A DNA stretch of 64,000 nucleotides from Acidobacteriota bacterium (GTDB lineage: Bacteria > Acidobacteriota > Terriglobia > Bryobacterales > Bryobacteraceae): the NCBI GenBank assembly GCA_017307505.1, contig JAFKEE010000046.1:45081-109080 (forward strand), given 5' to 3'. This document shows positions 44,859 to 54,576 of this stretch, piece after piece. The notes under the pieces are model-generated. The model searched no databases. It was not told where the DNA came from and saw only the letters and a list, made by a program, of their open reading frames with translations. A program made the translations under genes and the position numbers. Every line of letters starts with the position of its first letter. Within the stretch, counting starts at the first letter, position 1.

Positions 44859-45728
44859 CTAGTAGATCGGCACGGGATCCTTGTGTGCCACGCCTCCAGC
44901 CCGGATTCCCTCGAAGAAACCTCGCGCCGCAGTCTGCAGCAGAGACAAATCGCTGGGGCCCTGGATAAACCGGAACCCTTCCTCGATCATCCCCTTGATC
45001 TCGGAGGCCCCGCCTGGCCCGCCCACCGCCAGGTTGTTCTTCTTCGCCGCGCTCATTACCCGCTCGATGGCGGCCTTCATCACCGGAGCCCTCAACTGTC
45101 CCGGGACTCCATAGTTGTACGAGAGATCGTTCAACCCCATGAACAGCACATCGATCCCCGGCACAGCAGCAATCTCCTCGATATGCTCAATCGCCACCGG
45201 CCGCTCGACAATGACGATCACCATCACATTGTCGTCGGCCCACTTGGGGTATCCACCCGCGGCCGGCCACCGCATCGAAGCCATTCCAGGCCCCACGCCG
45301 CGCCTGCCCACCGGGGGATACTTGCACGCCGCCACCGCCTGCCGCGCGAGCTCCACCGAATCGGTGAAGGGAAAGATCACGCCCAGGCTGCCGATATCCA
45401 GCAGCCGCTTGGCCGTCCACAACTCGTTCACCGGAACCCGCGTGAACGGCACGGCCTTTCGCCCTTGCGTCAGCAGCACGATGTTCCGTGTGCTCTCCAG
45501 CGTGAGTGGGCTGTGCTCGCCCTCGATCCAGAGAAAATCAAAGCCCGCATTCGCCATGATGGCCGCGGTGTCCGGGTTCGAGGACTGAATCGTCCCCCCA
45601 ATCACAATCCCCCCGTCACGCAGGATCTTCTTCACCGGGTTCAACAGAACAGGAGCGGACTGCTGGGCCGGCATCATCCCCAAACCGGCCGTCGCGGCCA
45701 GGACAAGCAGCAGGACATGGCGCTTCAT
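44859..45728 (-). CDS. Exported HpcH/HpaI-family aldolase
   Basis: A 289-residue class II aldolase-type protein with signal peptide (KRHVLLLVLAATAGLGMMPAQ). The body is HpcH/HpaI-like: ANAGFDFLWIEGEHSPLTLE, AVPFTRVPVNE, GSLGVIFPFTDSVELARQAV, RRGVGPG and the metal-binding Glu/Asp region VIVIVERPVAIEHIEEI, VLFMGLNDLSYNYG. Cytosolic relatives cleave 4-hydroxy-2-oxo acids to pyruvate; a secreted copy is unusual. Its neighbour is an exported 2-oxoacid-type dehydrogenase, so both may act on the same kind of compound outside the cytoplasm, but this is inference. Confidence 0.85.
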   Translation of the reverse strand: MKRHVLLLVLAATAGLGMMPAQQSAPVLLNPVKKILRDGGIVIGGTIQSSNPDTAAIMANAGFDFLWIEGEHSPLTLESTRNIVLLTQGRKAVPFTRVPVNELWTAKRLLDIGSLGVIFPFTDSVELARQAVAACKYPPVGRRGVGPGMASMRWPAAGGYPKWADDNVMVIVIVERPVAIEHIEEIAAVPGIDVLFMGLNDLSYNYGVPGQLRAPVMKAAIERVMSAAKKNNLAVGGPGGASEIKGMIEEGFRFIQGPSDLSLLQTAARGFFEGIRAGGVAHKDPVPIY

Positions 45729-46128
45729 GGCTCAGGATTATAGCCCCGCCCGGCCGGCCTTGTGCCTGCGAATTTCGTGACGCCGCCAGAGGGGCCAACT
45801 GCAGCGGCCACGCCTCCGGCCGGTGATCCTGCCTCAAAACTCCATCCAAACGAGTGAATCTGCAACGAATTCCAGAGTTCGAAATAGATCTCCCGATTGC
45901 CCCTCCTTTGGAGGCCCCAACCGTCGTCGAACGCATACCAGCCGCGCCACGGAACTTCCCTGCATTTGCACGCCGCCTAAAGGGTTTTGTGAAATTCCGG
46001 GATCGGCAATCGTCAGGAAGCATGAGCCAAGGTGCCCCTGAACGTGACATGAATTCAGTCCTACAAATCCACAATTTGTGACAAAAGTCCTTCCCGGACT
46101 CATAACAGCTCGTTAGAATACTGTCTGC
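45729..46128. other. AT-richer divergent intergenic region
   Basis: This 400-base stretch separates two divergent genes and has lower GC than its surroundings. It contains TAGAAT about 20 bases before the kinase start and an inverted repeat AGTCC-TTCCC-GGACT (46086-46100). It probably holds promoters for both genes. The open frames inside it show no recognisable protein. Confidence 0.45.
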
Positions 46129-49100
46129 ATGAGGTCCCCGAGCGACAACTGGAATCAGCCGCAGAACACCCAGCTCTCCTCGTCGGCACCTGGGCCCGCT
46201 TACCAGGCCCTGCTGGACATCGGCGCTCACTGCCCCGACGCCCTCTTCGCCACGGACCCGCAGGGGGCCATCGTCTACATCTCCCAGGCCGCCGAGCGGC
46301 TGCTGGGTTGCGCCCCTGACGCGCTGGTGGGCCAACCTCTCCTATCTCTTCTTGCCGGTGCGGATCCGTCCAGCCTGCTGCTGTCCACTCAGTCCGCCCT
46401 GGCCAACGGTCTCGCGATTCAGGAAGTGCCTCTCACCATCCGGCGCGCAGACGGGCACACCCTTCTCGCGGAACTGAGCGTCACGCCGCTCGTCTCAAAC
46501 GGAACTCCGGCTGGCGCCACCGGGCTGTTGCGCGAGATCTCCGGCCGCCGCTCCGGCGAGGCCGCCCGCCTGAGTCTCGCTCTGGAGGCTTCACATGCCG
46601 GCATTTGGGAGTGGGACCTGGAGACCAATGAGAACTTCTGGTCCGAAGAGCTCTGGAAAGTCTACGGCCTGGAGCCTGACAGCTGCGATCCTTCCTACGA
46701 AGCGTGGCTGAATCTGGTCCATCCGGACGATCGCAGCATCGCAGCGCAAACCGTCCAGGCGGCGGCTGCTGAAGGCAAAGAGCTGAGGGTCGAGTTCCGC
46801 ATCCGCCGCGCCGACGGCTCAGTCCGTTGGATCTTCTCCCAGGGCCGCCTGTTGCGCGTCACGCCCGACAAGCCGGGCCGCTTCATTGGAATTGCTGTCG
46901 ACATCACGGAGCGCAAGCGCGCCGAGGATGCCCGCCGTCAATCGGAAAGCAGGCTCGCCTTCGCCCTGGAATCCACAGGCACGGGCGCCTGGGACCTCAA
47001 TCTCCGCGACCATACGGCGGAATCTTCACTCCTGCACGACCGGATCTTCGGTCACGATTCCCTGTCGTCGGAATGGAGCTTCGAGGTCTTTCTCTCCTAT
47101 GTCCTGCCCGAGGATCGCGCCGAGGTCACCCGCAACTTCCAGAACGTCGTCCAGACCGGAGCCGACTGGGATTTCGAGTGCCGCATCCGGCGCAAGGACG
47201 GTGAGATCCGCTGGATCTGGGCCGCCGGCCACCCCCGCCGCGATGCGACCGGCCAGGTCGGTCACATGACCGGTGTCGTACAGGACATCACGGACCGCAA
47301 GCGCGCCGGCGAAGCCCTGATCGAGAGCGAAGATCGTCGCCGTGCCATTCTGCAGAACGCCATGGACGGCTTCTGGGTGATCGATTCGGCAGGCAGGATT
47401 CTTGAGGTCAATCAAACCTATTGCCGCCTGAGCGGCTACACCGCCGAGGAGTTGCTCGGCATGCACGCCTGGGAGTTGGAAGCCAACGAGACCGAACCCG
47501 AGCAACTCGCCCGCTTCCAACGCCTGGTTCACCAGCACGAAGATCGTTTCGAAGCCCGCCACCGGCGTAAGGACGGCACCTCCATCGACCTCGAGATCAG
47601 CCTGCAGTATCTGCCCTCCGGCGGCGGCCGGGTGGTGGCGTTCCTGCGCGATATTACAGAGCGGAAGCGGTCAGAACAGGAGCGCGCCAAGCTCCAGGCG
47701 CAGTTCCTTCAGGCACAGAAGATGGAATCGGTGGGACGCCTCGCAGGGGGGATCGCCCACGACTTCAACAATCTGCTCACCGTCATCAATGGCTACTCGC
47801 AGATGCTGCTCGACAGCCTGACGCCCGTCGACCCGCTGCGTGGCTCGCTTTCTGAGATTCACAAGGCCGGAGAACGCGCCGCCAGCCTCACCCAGCAACT
47901 GCTGGCCTTCAGCCGCAAACAGATCCTCTCGCCGCGCGAACTGGACGTCAACCGGATCGTCAAGGATCTCTTGCCGATGCTGAAACGCCTCGTCGGGGAG
48001 GACATCGAAGTTCTCATTGCGCTCAAGGCCGAAAGCGGCACAATCCAGGCGGATGTGCATCAGATCGAGCAGGTCATCATGAACCTCGTCGTCAACGCCC
48101 GCGATGCCATGACCGAGGTGGGCAAGTTGATCATCGAAACCGCGGACGTTGTCCTCGACGAGCGTTATCAGAAGAGCCATCCGGACGTTCGCCTGGGCCG
48201 CTACGCCCAACTAACGGTCAGCGACACCGGCTCGGGCATGGACGCCGAGACCCGTTCGCGGATCTTCGAACCGTTCTTCACCACCAAGGAGGCCGGCAAG
48301 GGCACGGGGCTCGGATTGTCCACCGTCCAGGGCATCGTCGCCCAGAGCGGCGGCTATATCGACGTTTACAGTGAGCAGGGGATCGGAACGACTTTCAAGA
48401 TCTATCTGCCAGCCTTTACCGAAGCGGCCGGCGAGGAGAAGACGCAAGCCGCTGCTGCCGTGACGGGCGGGAAGGAGTCGGTGCTGGTGGTGGAGGATCA
48501 GGGCGAGGTCCGGAAGTACGCGGTCGACGTCCTCAAAGCATATGGCTATCGGGTCCTGCAGGCGGCCAGCGCGGTCGAGGCCTTGACGATCAGCGAACAC
48601 GAGAACCTCGACCTTGTGTTGACAGACGTGGTGATGCCGAACATGAGCGGCCGCGACCTGGTGGAGCGGCTGAAAGCGCGTGAGCCAGGCTTGAAGGTGC
48701 TGTACATGTCGGGCTACACCGATAACGTCATCACACACCGCGGCCTGCTGGAAGCCGGCACAGCCTTCATCCAGAAACCCTTTAGCCCGCAGGCTCTGGC
48801 CCGGCAGGTCCGGACGGCACTGGGCTCCACAGCCCGCTCTGCTCGCATCCTGGTGGCCGAAGACGAGCCTGGAGTGCGCCGCTTTCTGCGCGATGCCCTG
48901 CAGGGACGGGGCTTCTTTGTCACGGAAGCGGTCGACGCGGCTCAGATCCTGCAGCAGTTACAAACCAGCCAGGTGGATTTGGTGGTCACGAACCTGGTGG
49001 TTGCGGAACAGGAGGGATTGGGCTCGGTGCTGGCTCTACGCACAGCCGCTCCCCAGACGGGCATCATTGCCCTCTCCGGCGGCATTGCCGGAGAGGTATC

Positions 49101-49203
49101 CGATCCCAGCCGGATGAGAGGCGCCGATGCGGTGATCCATAAGCCCGTGCGCGTCAATCAATTGCTGGCGAAGGTGAACCAGGTCCTCCGCCTGCGCAAC
49201 TGA
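46129..49203 (+). CDS. Multi-PAS hybrid histidine kinase with two receivers
   Basis: A 1024-residue soluble sensor kinase. Four PAS domains follow one another: ~25-140 ([21 protein letters not shown]), ~145-270 ([18 protein letters not shown]), ~275-400 ([11 protein letters not shown]) and ~400-525 ([20 protein letters not shown]). The DHp domain has His544 in [11 protein letters not shown], then a HATPase domain ([31 protein letters not shown]). Receiver 1 (~785-900) has Asp833 in [13 protein letters not shown]. Receiver 2 (~905-1020) has Asn955 where the phosphoacceptor Asp should be ([13 protein letters not shown]), so it cannot be phosphorylated there. No transmembrane segment is seen, so the input is intracellular, perhaps redox or ligand through PAS. 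Confidence 0.92.
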   Translation: MRSPSDNWNQPQNTQLSSSAPGPAYQALLDIGAHCPDALFATDPQGAIVYISQAAERLLGCAPDALVGQPLLSLLAGADPSSLLLSTQSALANGLAIQEVPLTIRRADGHTLLAELSVTPLVSNGTPAGATGLLREISGRRSGEAARLSLALEASHAGIWEWDLETNENFWSEELWKVYGLEPDSCDPSYEAWLNLVHPDDRSIAAQTVQAAAAEGKELRVEFRIRRADGSVRWIFSQGRLLRVTPDKPGRFIGIAVDITERKRAEDARRQSESRLAFALESTGTGAWDLNLRDHTAESSLLHDRIFGHDSLSSEWSFEVFLSYVLPEDRAEVTRNFQNVVQTGADWDFECRIRRKDGEIRWIWAAGHPRRDATGQVGHMTGVVQDITDRKRAGEALIESEDRRRAILQNAMDGFWVIDSAGRILEVNQTYCRLSGYTAEELLGMHAWELEANETEPEQLARFQRLVHQHEDRFEARHRRKDGTSIDLEISLQYLPSGGGRVVAFLRDITERKRSEQERAKLQAQFLQAQKMESVGRLAGGIAHDFNNLLTVINGYSQMLLDSLTPVDPLRGSLSEIHKAGERAASLTQQLLAFSRKQILSPRELDVNRIVKDLLPMLKRLVGEDIEVLIALKAESGTIQADVHQIEQVIMNLVVNARDAMTEVGKLIIETADVVLDERYQKSHPDVRLGRYAQLTVSDTGSGMDAETRSRIFEPFFTTKEAGKGTGLGLSTVQGIVAQSGGYIDVYSEQGIGTTFKIYLPAFTEAAGEEKTQAAAAVTGGKESVLVVEDQGEVRKYAVDVLKAYGYRVLQAASAVEALTISEHENLDLVLTDVVMPNMSGRDLVERLKAREPGLKVLYMSGYTDNVITHRGLLEAGTAFIQKPFSPQALARQVRTALGSTARSARILVAEDEPGVRRFLRDALQGRGFFVTEAVDAAQILQQLQTSQVDLVVTNLVVAEQEGLGSVLALRTAAPQTGIIALSGGIAGEVSDPSRMRGADAVIHKPVRVNQLLAKVNQVLRLRN

Positions 49204-49280
49204 TTTCGACTCGGAGCACCCATCGGGATCGCGGATCACACCACCCTGCCGGCCAGCTTTTGATCCCATCCACAGTTCGG

Positions 49281-49700
49281 CTAGATCGGACGATCCAAAG
49301 GCTGCACCGGAATCCGGATCCGATAGAGCGGTTGGCCCGCCGGCCCATGGAGATCAAAGCTCCCGCCGATGCTGGGCGGCCCGGACTGCCCGCCAAGGAA
49401 CGTAGACGACCGTTCCCGCACATTTCCCTGGGCGCCGAACCCCTGCCAACGCCCGGATTCAAGTGTGGTGGGCGGCGTCACGCGGAAATGCAATTCCACC
49501 TCGATCCGCGAGGCGCCGTCCCCGAATACCGCAGCCACGTCGAGCCGGTCGCCATTTCGAGTCCCCTTGAGAGAAGTCAGCGCAAACCGCGTGACATCCT
49601 GACCGCCACCCAGATCCTGAACCGGCGCGGCCGGCCGCGAACCGCAGCCCGTCAACATCAAGGCGCCGAATAACACAAGGATCGTGAATACCCTCTGCAT
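49281..49700 (-). CDS. Small predicted lipoprotein
   Basis: A 139-residue product of unknown function. The signal peptide ends in a good lipobox, LTGC (LFGALMLTGCGSRPAAPV), so it should be lipid-anchored. The mature part is mainly beta-like (DRLDVAAVFGDGASRIEVEL, GSFDLHGPAGQPLYRIRIPV). It converges on the hybrid kinase gene and is transcribed away from the gene at 49757. I do not recognise a family. Confidence 0.65.
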   Translation of the reverse strand: MQRVFTILVLFGALMLTGCGSRPAAPVQDLGGGQDVTRFALTSLKGTRNGDRLDVAAVFGDGASRIEVELHFRVTPPTTLESGRWQGFGAQGNVRERSSTFLGGQSGPPSIGGSFDLHGPAGQPLYRIRIPVQPLDRPI

Positions 49701-49756
49701 CTCTACAGTCTACGATCCAGTCGTTCCCGCCGCGCCGGAGGAATTAGCATGGAGAA

Positions 49757-51145
49757 ATGCGCCTGCTCGTCACGGTTCTCATTACAGTGACTACCCTGTA
49801 TGCCTGTACCTGCGAGAACACCGCCACGCCCTGCTCGGATACCGGAGGTTCGAATGTGGTCCTTGTGGCGCGCGTCCTGGTCGACAGTGGAGAAGGACAC
49901 GGCACCGGCCCCGCCCGAATCCTGGTCGAGGAGGCACTGTTCGACGTGCCCGACGGGCTCAAGGAGGTGGACGTAGACACCATGGCGGGGACCAGTTGCT
50001 ACTACCGTTTGAAGAAAGACGACCGCTACGTAATCTTTGCAAAAAAGCGCGACGGATTGCCCCTCCGGCTGACCGTGGAACCGTGTTCGAAGACCTTCCG
50101 CCTTTCGGGGAATGAGCATATTCTCGACGCTTTACGGAACATGGCCCGTGGCGGTCCCTCCCGCCTGGTCGGCATCGTCAGACGTAGCGTGGGCGACTAT
50201 TCCATGGATGGCGCCGTGGCAGGTGCATCCGTCGTGGCTCTTTCCAGTACGGATCGGTACGAGACCGTGTCGGACGCCTCTGGCCGATACGAAATTAGCA
50301 GCATTGCGCCCGGTCAATATCAGATGGAGATTACGAAACAAGGATTTGTGCCCGATCAGCGCTTCAATCGCCGCTGGTCGGGCTTCTTCTTCTCCGGTAA
50401 TGCCGAGGACATCAAGGAACGAGAGGCGCGAGGCAATGTCTTCATTTGGAAGGGAGCCTGTCATGTTTGGGATCTCAGCATGTGGCCGAACGGCAGGATC
50501 GCTGGCATCGTCAGAAACACCGCCGGCCAACCGCTCGGAGGTGTGACCGTCCAGGCCTTCGCGTTGGAGAAGAATGGCAAACAGGCATCTCGCCCATTGC
50601 GTACAGGGGTTACGGACGATTCCGGGAACTACAGGATCGAGCCACTGCCTGGCGGTGATTATTTCATCGGAGTGAACGCGCAATCAGACAGCGATGCTTC
50701 CCCTTACCCACCAACTTTGTTCGGTAAACAGGACAACGGTTCCGACGGCACGCGTGTTCCTATCTCAGATGGCGGCGAGGCGAACCACGTGGATCTCGTT
50801 CTGCCAGGCCGGCGAACGCCAGCCAGCCTCAGCGTCCTCGTTGTCACTGCGAACGGAGCCCCACATGCCGGCGCCGGCGTGCGAATCCTCAATCCGGCCG
50901 GTGTCCAGAGAGGGTACGCGAAGGAAGAAACAAAAGTGGACGGTGTCACTGAGCTTCCGGTATACCTCAACGAGCAATACATCGTGGAGGCTTACTCCTT
51001 TCATCGCCCTGACAAAGATACTCCGGGCACCTACGACTCCCTCGAGGGCCGAGTCACCGTGGAAGTGTCCAAGCCAGGTATGCAGGTGACAGTTGTGCTG
51101 GCCCCGAAGACGCTTCAACCGCTTGGGAAGCTGCTCAAGAATTGA
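49757..51145 (+). CDS. Exported protein with TIMP/netrin-like N-terminus and carboxypeptidase-regulatory domains
   Basis: A 462-residue protein. Signal cleavage after Ala16 would leave Cys-Thr-Cys as the first residues (YA|CTCENTATPC). Cys17, 19, 26, 81 and 110 (mature 1, 3, 10, 65 and 94) follow the TIMP/netrin pattern of Cys1, 3, 13, 70 and 99, and the intervening sequence LVARVLVD ... CYYRLKKDDRYVIFAKK ... LTVEPC fits an NTR barrel. Two CarboxypepD-regulatory-like Ig domains follow (~135-215 VAGASVVALSSTDRYETVSDASGRYEI; ~245-320 LGGVTVQAF ... DDSGNYRIEPLPGGDYFI) and a third beta domain ends it. A lipobox reading of LYAC is the alternative. Function unknown; protease inhibition is only a hypothesis. 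Confidence 0.75.
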   Translation: MRLLVTVLITVTTLYACTCENTATPCSDTGGSNVVLVARVLVDSGEGHGTGPARILVEEALFDVPDGLKEVDVDTMAGTSCYYRLKKDDRYVIFAKKRDGLPLRLTVEPCSKTFRLSGNEHILDALRNMARGGPSRLVGIVRRSVGDYSMDGAVAGASVVALSSTDRYETVSDASGRYEISSIAPGQYQMEITKQGFVPDQRFNRRWSGFFFSGNAEDIKEREARGNVFIWKGACHVWDLSMWPNGRIAGIVRNTAGQPLGGVTVQAFALEKNGKQASRPLRTGVTDDSGNYRIEPLPGGDYFIGVNAQSDSDASPYPPTLFGKQDNGSDGTRVPISDGGEANHVDLVLPGRRTPASLSVLVVTANGAPHAGAGVRILNPAGVQRGYAKEETKVDGVTELPVYLNEQYIVEAYSFHRPDKDTPGTYDSLEGRVTVEVSKPGMQVTVVLAPKTLQPLGKLLKN

Positions 51146-51353
51146 AAATGACCTGCTCCCAGCGGTCATCGTTACCGCGATAGCAGGCTGCAATTGTGGC
51201 GTCGTAATCCGGTCCAATCCCTAAGGCACCGCCCTCTCCACGGCGCAAGCGCCCATGGCCAGTAGGGTCGAGGGCTCGCCCCATTCCCTCCCACCCGCAA
51301 CTCCCATATACTTGACTAACTCGTCCACCTCAGACCTCCCAAAGGAGCGCCCC

Positions 51354-52739
51354 ATGCCCAATGCAGTAGTCAACTACGACGGCAGCATCACCGCCTCCCC
51401 CGCCCAACTCGCCTTTCCGGAATCTGTCGCCGATATCCAGGCCATCCTGCGCGACCCTCAGCACTACCCTGGTCCCGTCCGCGCCGTGGGCAGCTATCAC
51501 TCCCTCACCCCCTGCGCCTCTTCCGACGGCACGATGATCAACATGTCGCGCATGAACAAGGTGCTCAACATCGACATGGCCGGCCAGACCATCACCGCCC
51601 AGGCCGGCATTCAGTTCATCGACGCCTCCAAAGAACTCCGCAAGCACGATCTCCAGTTCATGACCAACATCGAGATCGGCAACATGACCCTGGGCTCCGC
51701 CGCCTGCTGCCACACCAAGGACGCACTCGACGGCATCGAATTCGGCCAGGTCAACTCCTATCTCACCTGCCTCAAATGGGTCACTCCCACCGGCGAACTT
51801 GCCGAAGCCTCGGAAGACAAAAACCCGGACCTCCTCCGCATGATGCGCGGCAGCTACGGCCTGGCCGGCGTCGTCTACGAAGTCACCTTCCGCATCAAGC
51901 CCATCGAGGCCATCCACCTCACTTACCTGCCCCGCCCCGTCGAAGAACTCACTCAGGAGGAAGTCGACGAATTAATGGACTCCTCGGAAGGCCTCATCTG
52001 CTGGACCGTGGGCCGGACCGCCGTCTTCCAGCAGCGTAAGCGCGTCGAGGACAAGCACATCTTCAGCGGGCTGCTCGCCGCCTTCCGCCGCCGCCTCTGG
52101 AACAGAAGCGGAGCCTACGCCGGTCATCTGCTCGAATCGTTTGTCGACAACCGCGAAGTGCGAGACAGACTCCAGGATGGCCTCTTCCACTTCGACGAGT
52201 TCATGTACGGCACCCTCCGCCTTTTCGGGGGCATCACGATCCTGGCGCCTGACAAGACCATCGACTACAGCAAGACAAAGCCCGAAGCGAAATACGCATT
52301 CACCTTCTGGGCCTTCCCCCGTTCCCGCTGGCTTTCCGTTCTCCGCGATTACCTCGATTTCGCCGACGCGCACTACAAAGCCACCGGCTTCCGCTGCAAC
52401 ATGCCGCTGGGCGCCTACCACATCCACCGCGACACGCATTCGATCCTCTCCTACAGTCACGACGAGGAGATCTTCTCGATCGACCCCATTCACGCCCCCG
52501 TCGACCTGCCCGCCTGGCAGAACTTCCTGCGGGCGTTCAACGAGTTCTCCTTCGAACGCGGCGGCATCCCACTCTTGAATCAGAGTCCCTTCGTGGAACG
52601 CCGTCACGTGGAAGCGGCCTACGGCCAGCGCTGGCGGGAATTCTCAGACTGGATCGCCCAGCAGGACCCGGCCGGCCGGATGCTGAACCCCTATTTCGCC
52701 GCCCTGCTCTCGAAGTCCGCCGCGCAGACCCAGCCCTGA
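51354..52739 (+). CDS. FAD-linked aldonolactone/gulonolactone oxidase-like protein
   Basis: A 461-residue flavoprotein of the VAO/PCMH type. Residues ~15-195 are the FAD-binding domain with FPESVADIQAILRD, VRAVGSYHSLTPCASSDG (His is the common flavin-attachment site) and GNMTLGSAACCHTK. The C-terminus resembles D-arabinono-1,4-lactone oxidases (FRCNMPLGAYHIHRDTHSIL, QRWREFSDWIAQQDPAGRML). It probably oxidises an aldonolactone or sugar alcohol with oxygen as acceptor. The ATG at 51354 follows AAAGGAG by eight bases; an upstream frame to 51255 is open but not coding-like. The start of the protein lacks a signal peptide. Confidence 0.85.
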   Translation: MPNAVVNYDGSITASPAQLAFPESVADIQAILRDPQHYPGPVRAVGSYHSLTPCASSDGTMINMSRMNKVLNIDMAGQTITAQAGIQFIDASKELRKHDLQFMTNIEIGNMTLGSAACCHTKDALDGIEFGQVNSYLTCLKWVTPTGELAEASEDKNPDLLRMMRGSYGLAGVVYEVTFRIKPIEAIHLTYLPRPVEELTQEEVDELMDSSEGLICWTVGRTAVFQQRKRVEDKHIFSGLLAAFRRRLWNRSGAYAGHLLESFVDNREVRDRLQDGLFHFDEFMYGTLRLFGGITILAPDKTIDYSKTKPEAKYAFTFWAFPRSRWLSVLRDYLDFADAHYKATGFRCNMPLGAYHIHRDTHSILSYSHDEEIFSIDPIHAPVDLPAWQNFLRAFNEFSFERGGIPLLNQSPFVERRHVEAAYGQRWREFSDWIAQQDPAGRMLNPYFAALLSKSAAQTQP

Positions 52740-52790
52740 CCGCAGTAAACCGGCACCTCGTCCCACTCAACCAGGCCCGGCCGCAAGGCA

Positions 52791-52940
52791 GGGCCTCCCC
52801 CCGCTGCGAACCGCGACGGGAAAGGAGCCCTGAGGGCTCTGCAGGCCACGAAAGCGCACCAAGCCGCCCACCCGTCCCCGGCCCCGGAGCGCCAGCGACG
52901 GGCTAGCCAGGCCATCTTCAACGGAGCGGGCCACGGCCAC
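52791..52940. repeat. Shortened copy of the dispersed intergenic repeat
   Basis: GCTGCGAACCGCGAC, then CTCTGCAGGCC-CGAAA, GCACCAAGCCGCCCACCC, GCCAGCGACGGGCTA and CATCTTCAACGGAGCG occur in the same order as in the repeat units at 63094-63837. The middle ~128 bases of the unit are absent; the junction falls at the short direct repeat CGAAA-C/G-CG that flanks that interval in the full unit. Bounds are approximate (within ~15 bases). Confidence 0.75.
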
Positions 52941-53167
52941 GCGCGCCTCCTCAAACCCGCCGCAACACCCCGCCGAGGCACCGTCCTGTCCGCAAACTTG
53001 ACACTTCTGTACTTCATTCGGACAGTACCCCATTCCACCCCTCAGGTCGCCTCTCTTCAACCCATTGAAAAGACAGCCTTTCTGCTCCCGCTCCGTTTGG
53101 AGCTCAATCTGCACTAAAGCCACCGACGCGCTCCTGCGAGCGCCGCCGAGGCAGTAAGGAAGAGGAG
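52941..53167. other. Non-coding spacer before the pseudopilin gene
   Basis: Only the shortened repeat copy and a GC-rich stretch occupy the gap from 52740 to 53167. The 220 bases after the repeat show no gene. The pseudopilin start is preceded by GGAAGAGGAG, a strong ribosome-binding site, so the promoter probably lies here. Confidence 0.4.
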
Positions 53168-54259
53168 ATGAATCAAGTCACTCAGACCACGCCCGGCGCG
53201 CCCCATGCAGTCTCCTGCCCCAAGCCAGAGACAGCCTTTGTGCTGAGCGAACTGCTCACCGCCACATCCAGCACCGCGGTTCTCATTGGCTTGCTCTTGC
53301 CTGCGGTTCAGAAGGCTCGCGAGGCCGCTTCCCGCGCCCGGTGCCAGGACCATCTGAGGCAGATCGGGGCTGCGATTCAGTCCTACCGCGGCCGGACCGG
53401 GTATTACCCCGCCACCCTCGGCGAAGCCCTGCGCACCGCTCAGTTTCCCGCCTCCGGCGAGATGGATGGGTATAAGGCGTCCACCTACGTCGTCCGCCAG
53501 GCAGGCTGGAGCTTGACGCTCAATCCGGTCCCGGGCGTCACCGGCTCAGACTCGGGGCGCGTCGCCGGCACCGTCAATAACGGCTTTGCCCTCGAGATGA
53601 CACCCGCGCCCGGAGCCGAGGAAGGGCGCATCCGGATGCTCGATGCGGTTCGCGCCCACGCCGCCGAGGCGTTCGCGCAGATTGCCGCCCTGCTGCCATA
53701 CGCCGAACAGGAGTCCCTCTTCCGGCAGCTAGCCCCCGCCGTGCAGCAGCCCGCTGCGGGCAGCACCGCCTTTCACGCACTGGCGGGCAGCGACGGCCAG
53801 GTGAGTCTCAACAGCATTTCGGGCGTGCTGGACGGCACTTCCAACACCATCTTCTTCGGCGAGGTGGCCTCCATCCTGTCCGCTTTTTGGATCGCCGCCG
53901 CCCGCGATCTGCACCTGGGCGCATATGGCGAGCGCTGGCAATCCCTGCCCGGCATCACCATCATTCCGTCCCCGGCCGGCGCGGATACGGCCCCCGGCAC
54001 CTTCACATTCTTCAGCTATGATTCGCTGGTCGCACTCACATCCCGCCTCGTGCCCGGCCGCGTCGAAGCAGAGCAGTTGCAATCCTGGTTGTTGGCCGCC
54101 CGACAGGCGGCGAAAGACGGCAACCATCCGGCCGAACAGGCAGCCATGAAATCCTACATGGGCGCGGTCATCATGAGCGCCGGCCAGCAGACGCCGGCCA
54201 TCAGTCCAATCAACGCTCAAACCCTCACTTCCATGGGCTGGGCGTCCTTCCCCTGGTAG
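53168..54259 (+). CDS. DUF1559-like pseudopilin protein with degenerate prepilin leader
   Basis: A 363-residue protein. It has the layout of prepilin-like DUF1559 proteins: a leader, a hydrophobic helix (ETAFVLSELLTATSSTAVLIGLLLPAVQ, in parts) and AVQKAREAASRARCQDHLRQIG. The helix is spoiled by polar residues (TATSST) and the usual Gly before Phe is Ala (AF instead of GF), while Glu+5 is kept. The rest (~80-360) is beta-rich with a DGTSNTIFFGE motif typical of DUF1559. Such proteins are exported and form pilus-like or unknown structures. No pilus genes are nearby. Confidence 0.7.
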   Translation: MNQVTQTTPGAPHAVSCPKPETAFVLSELLTATSSTAVLIGLLLPAVQKAREAASRARCQDHLRQIGAAIQSYRGRTGYYPATLGEALRTAQFPASGEMDGYKASTYVVRQAGWSLTLNPVPGVTGSDSGRVAGTVNNGFALEMTPAPGAEEGRIRMLDAVRAHAAEAFAQIAALLPYAEQESLFRQLAPAVQQPAAGSTAFHALAGSDGQVSLNSISGVLDGTSNTIFFGEVASILSAFWIAAARDLHLGAYGERWQSLPGITIIPSPAGADTAPGTFTFFSYDSLVALTSRLVPGRVEAEQLQSWLLAARQAAKDGNHPAEQAAMKSYMGAVIMSAGQQTPAISPINAQTLTSMGWASFPW

Positions 54260-54287
54260 CACTCAGGCAACAAACAAAAGAAGCTGC

Positions 54288-54325
54288 GGCGGGACGCCTC
54301 CAGAGGGCATCCCGCCATTCTCTTT
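54288..54325 (+). terminator. Intrinsic-type terminator after the pseudopilin gene
   Basis: GGCGGGA (54288-54294) pairs with TCCCGCC (54310-54316), with further inner pairing (GCCT/AGGG), and is followed by ATTCTCTTT. It begins 28 bases after the stop codon. Confidence 0.6.
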
Positions 54326-54576
54326 GCGCTGCAGAATAAACGAGCCGCGGCATGCAAACTCTATGCCCTCGCAGTTCCACATGGGTAACCCACCGGGGTC
54401 CCAGGCCTGGCGCAGGCGTTGCGGTAAGATCGGTGGGTCTCTCAGGAATGTGGACTCGCGGGCCCCACCCCATGCTCACAAATCGCCCGGGCAACGCCGC
54501 AAGACGGATCCTCCCGACGGCCGGGAGCGCGAATCGCCCGCACAGCCAATCCGCCGCGCAACAGAATTGCTCCCCA
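54326..54576. other. Non-coding leader upstream of the sugar porter
   Basis: No protein is supported in this stretch, although the frame is open from 54352. A terminator lies just before it, so the promoter of the MFS gene should be here; I could not pick convincing -35/-10 boxes. Confidence 0.35.

Noticed and set aside
45834..46103. Minus-strand frame of about 89 codons in the AT-richer divergent region
   Set aside because: It overlaps the presumed promoter area and shows no family or good start.
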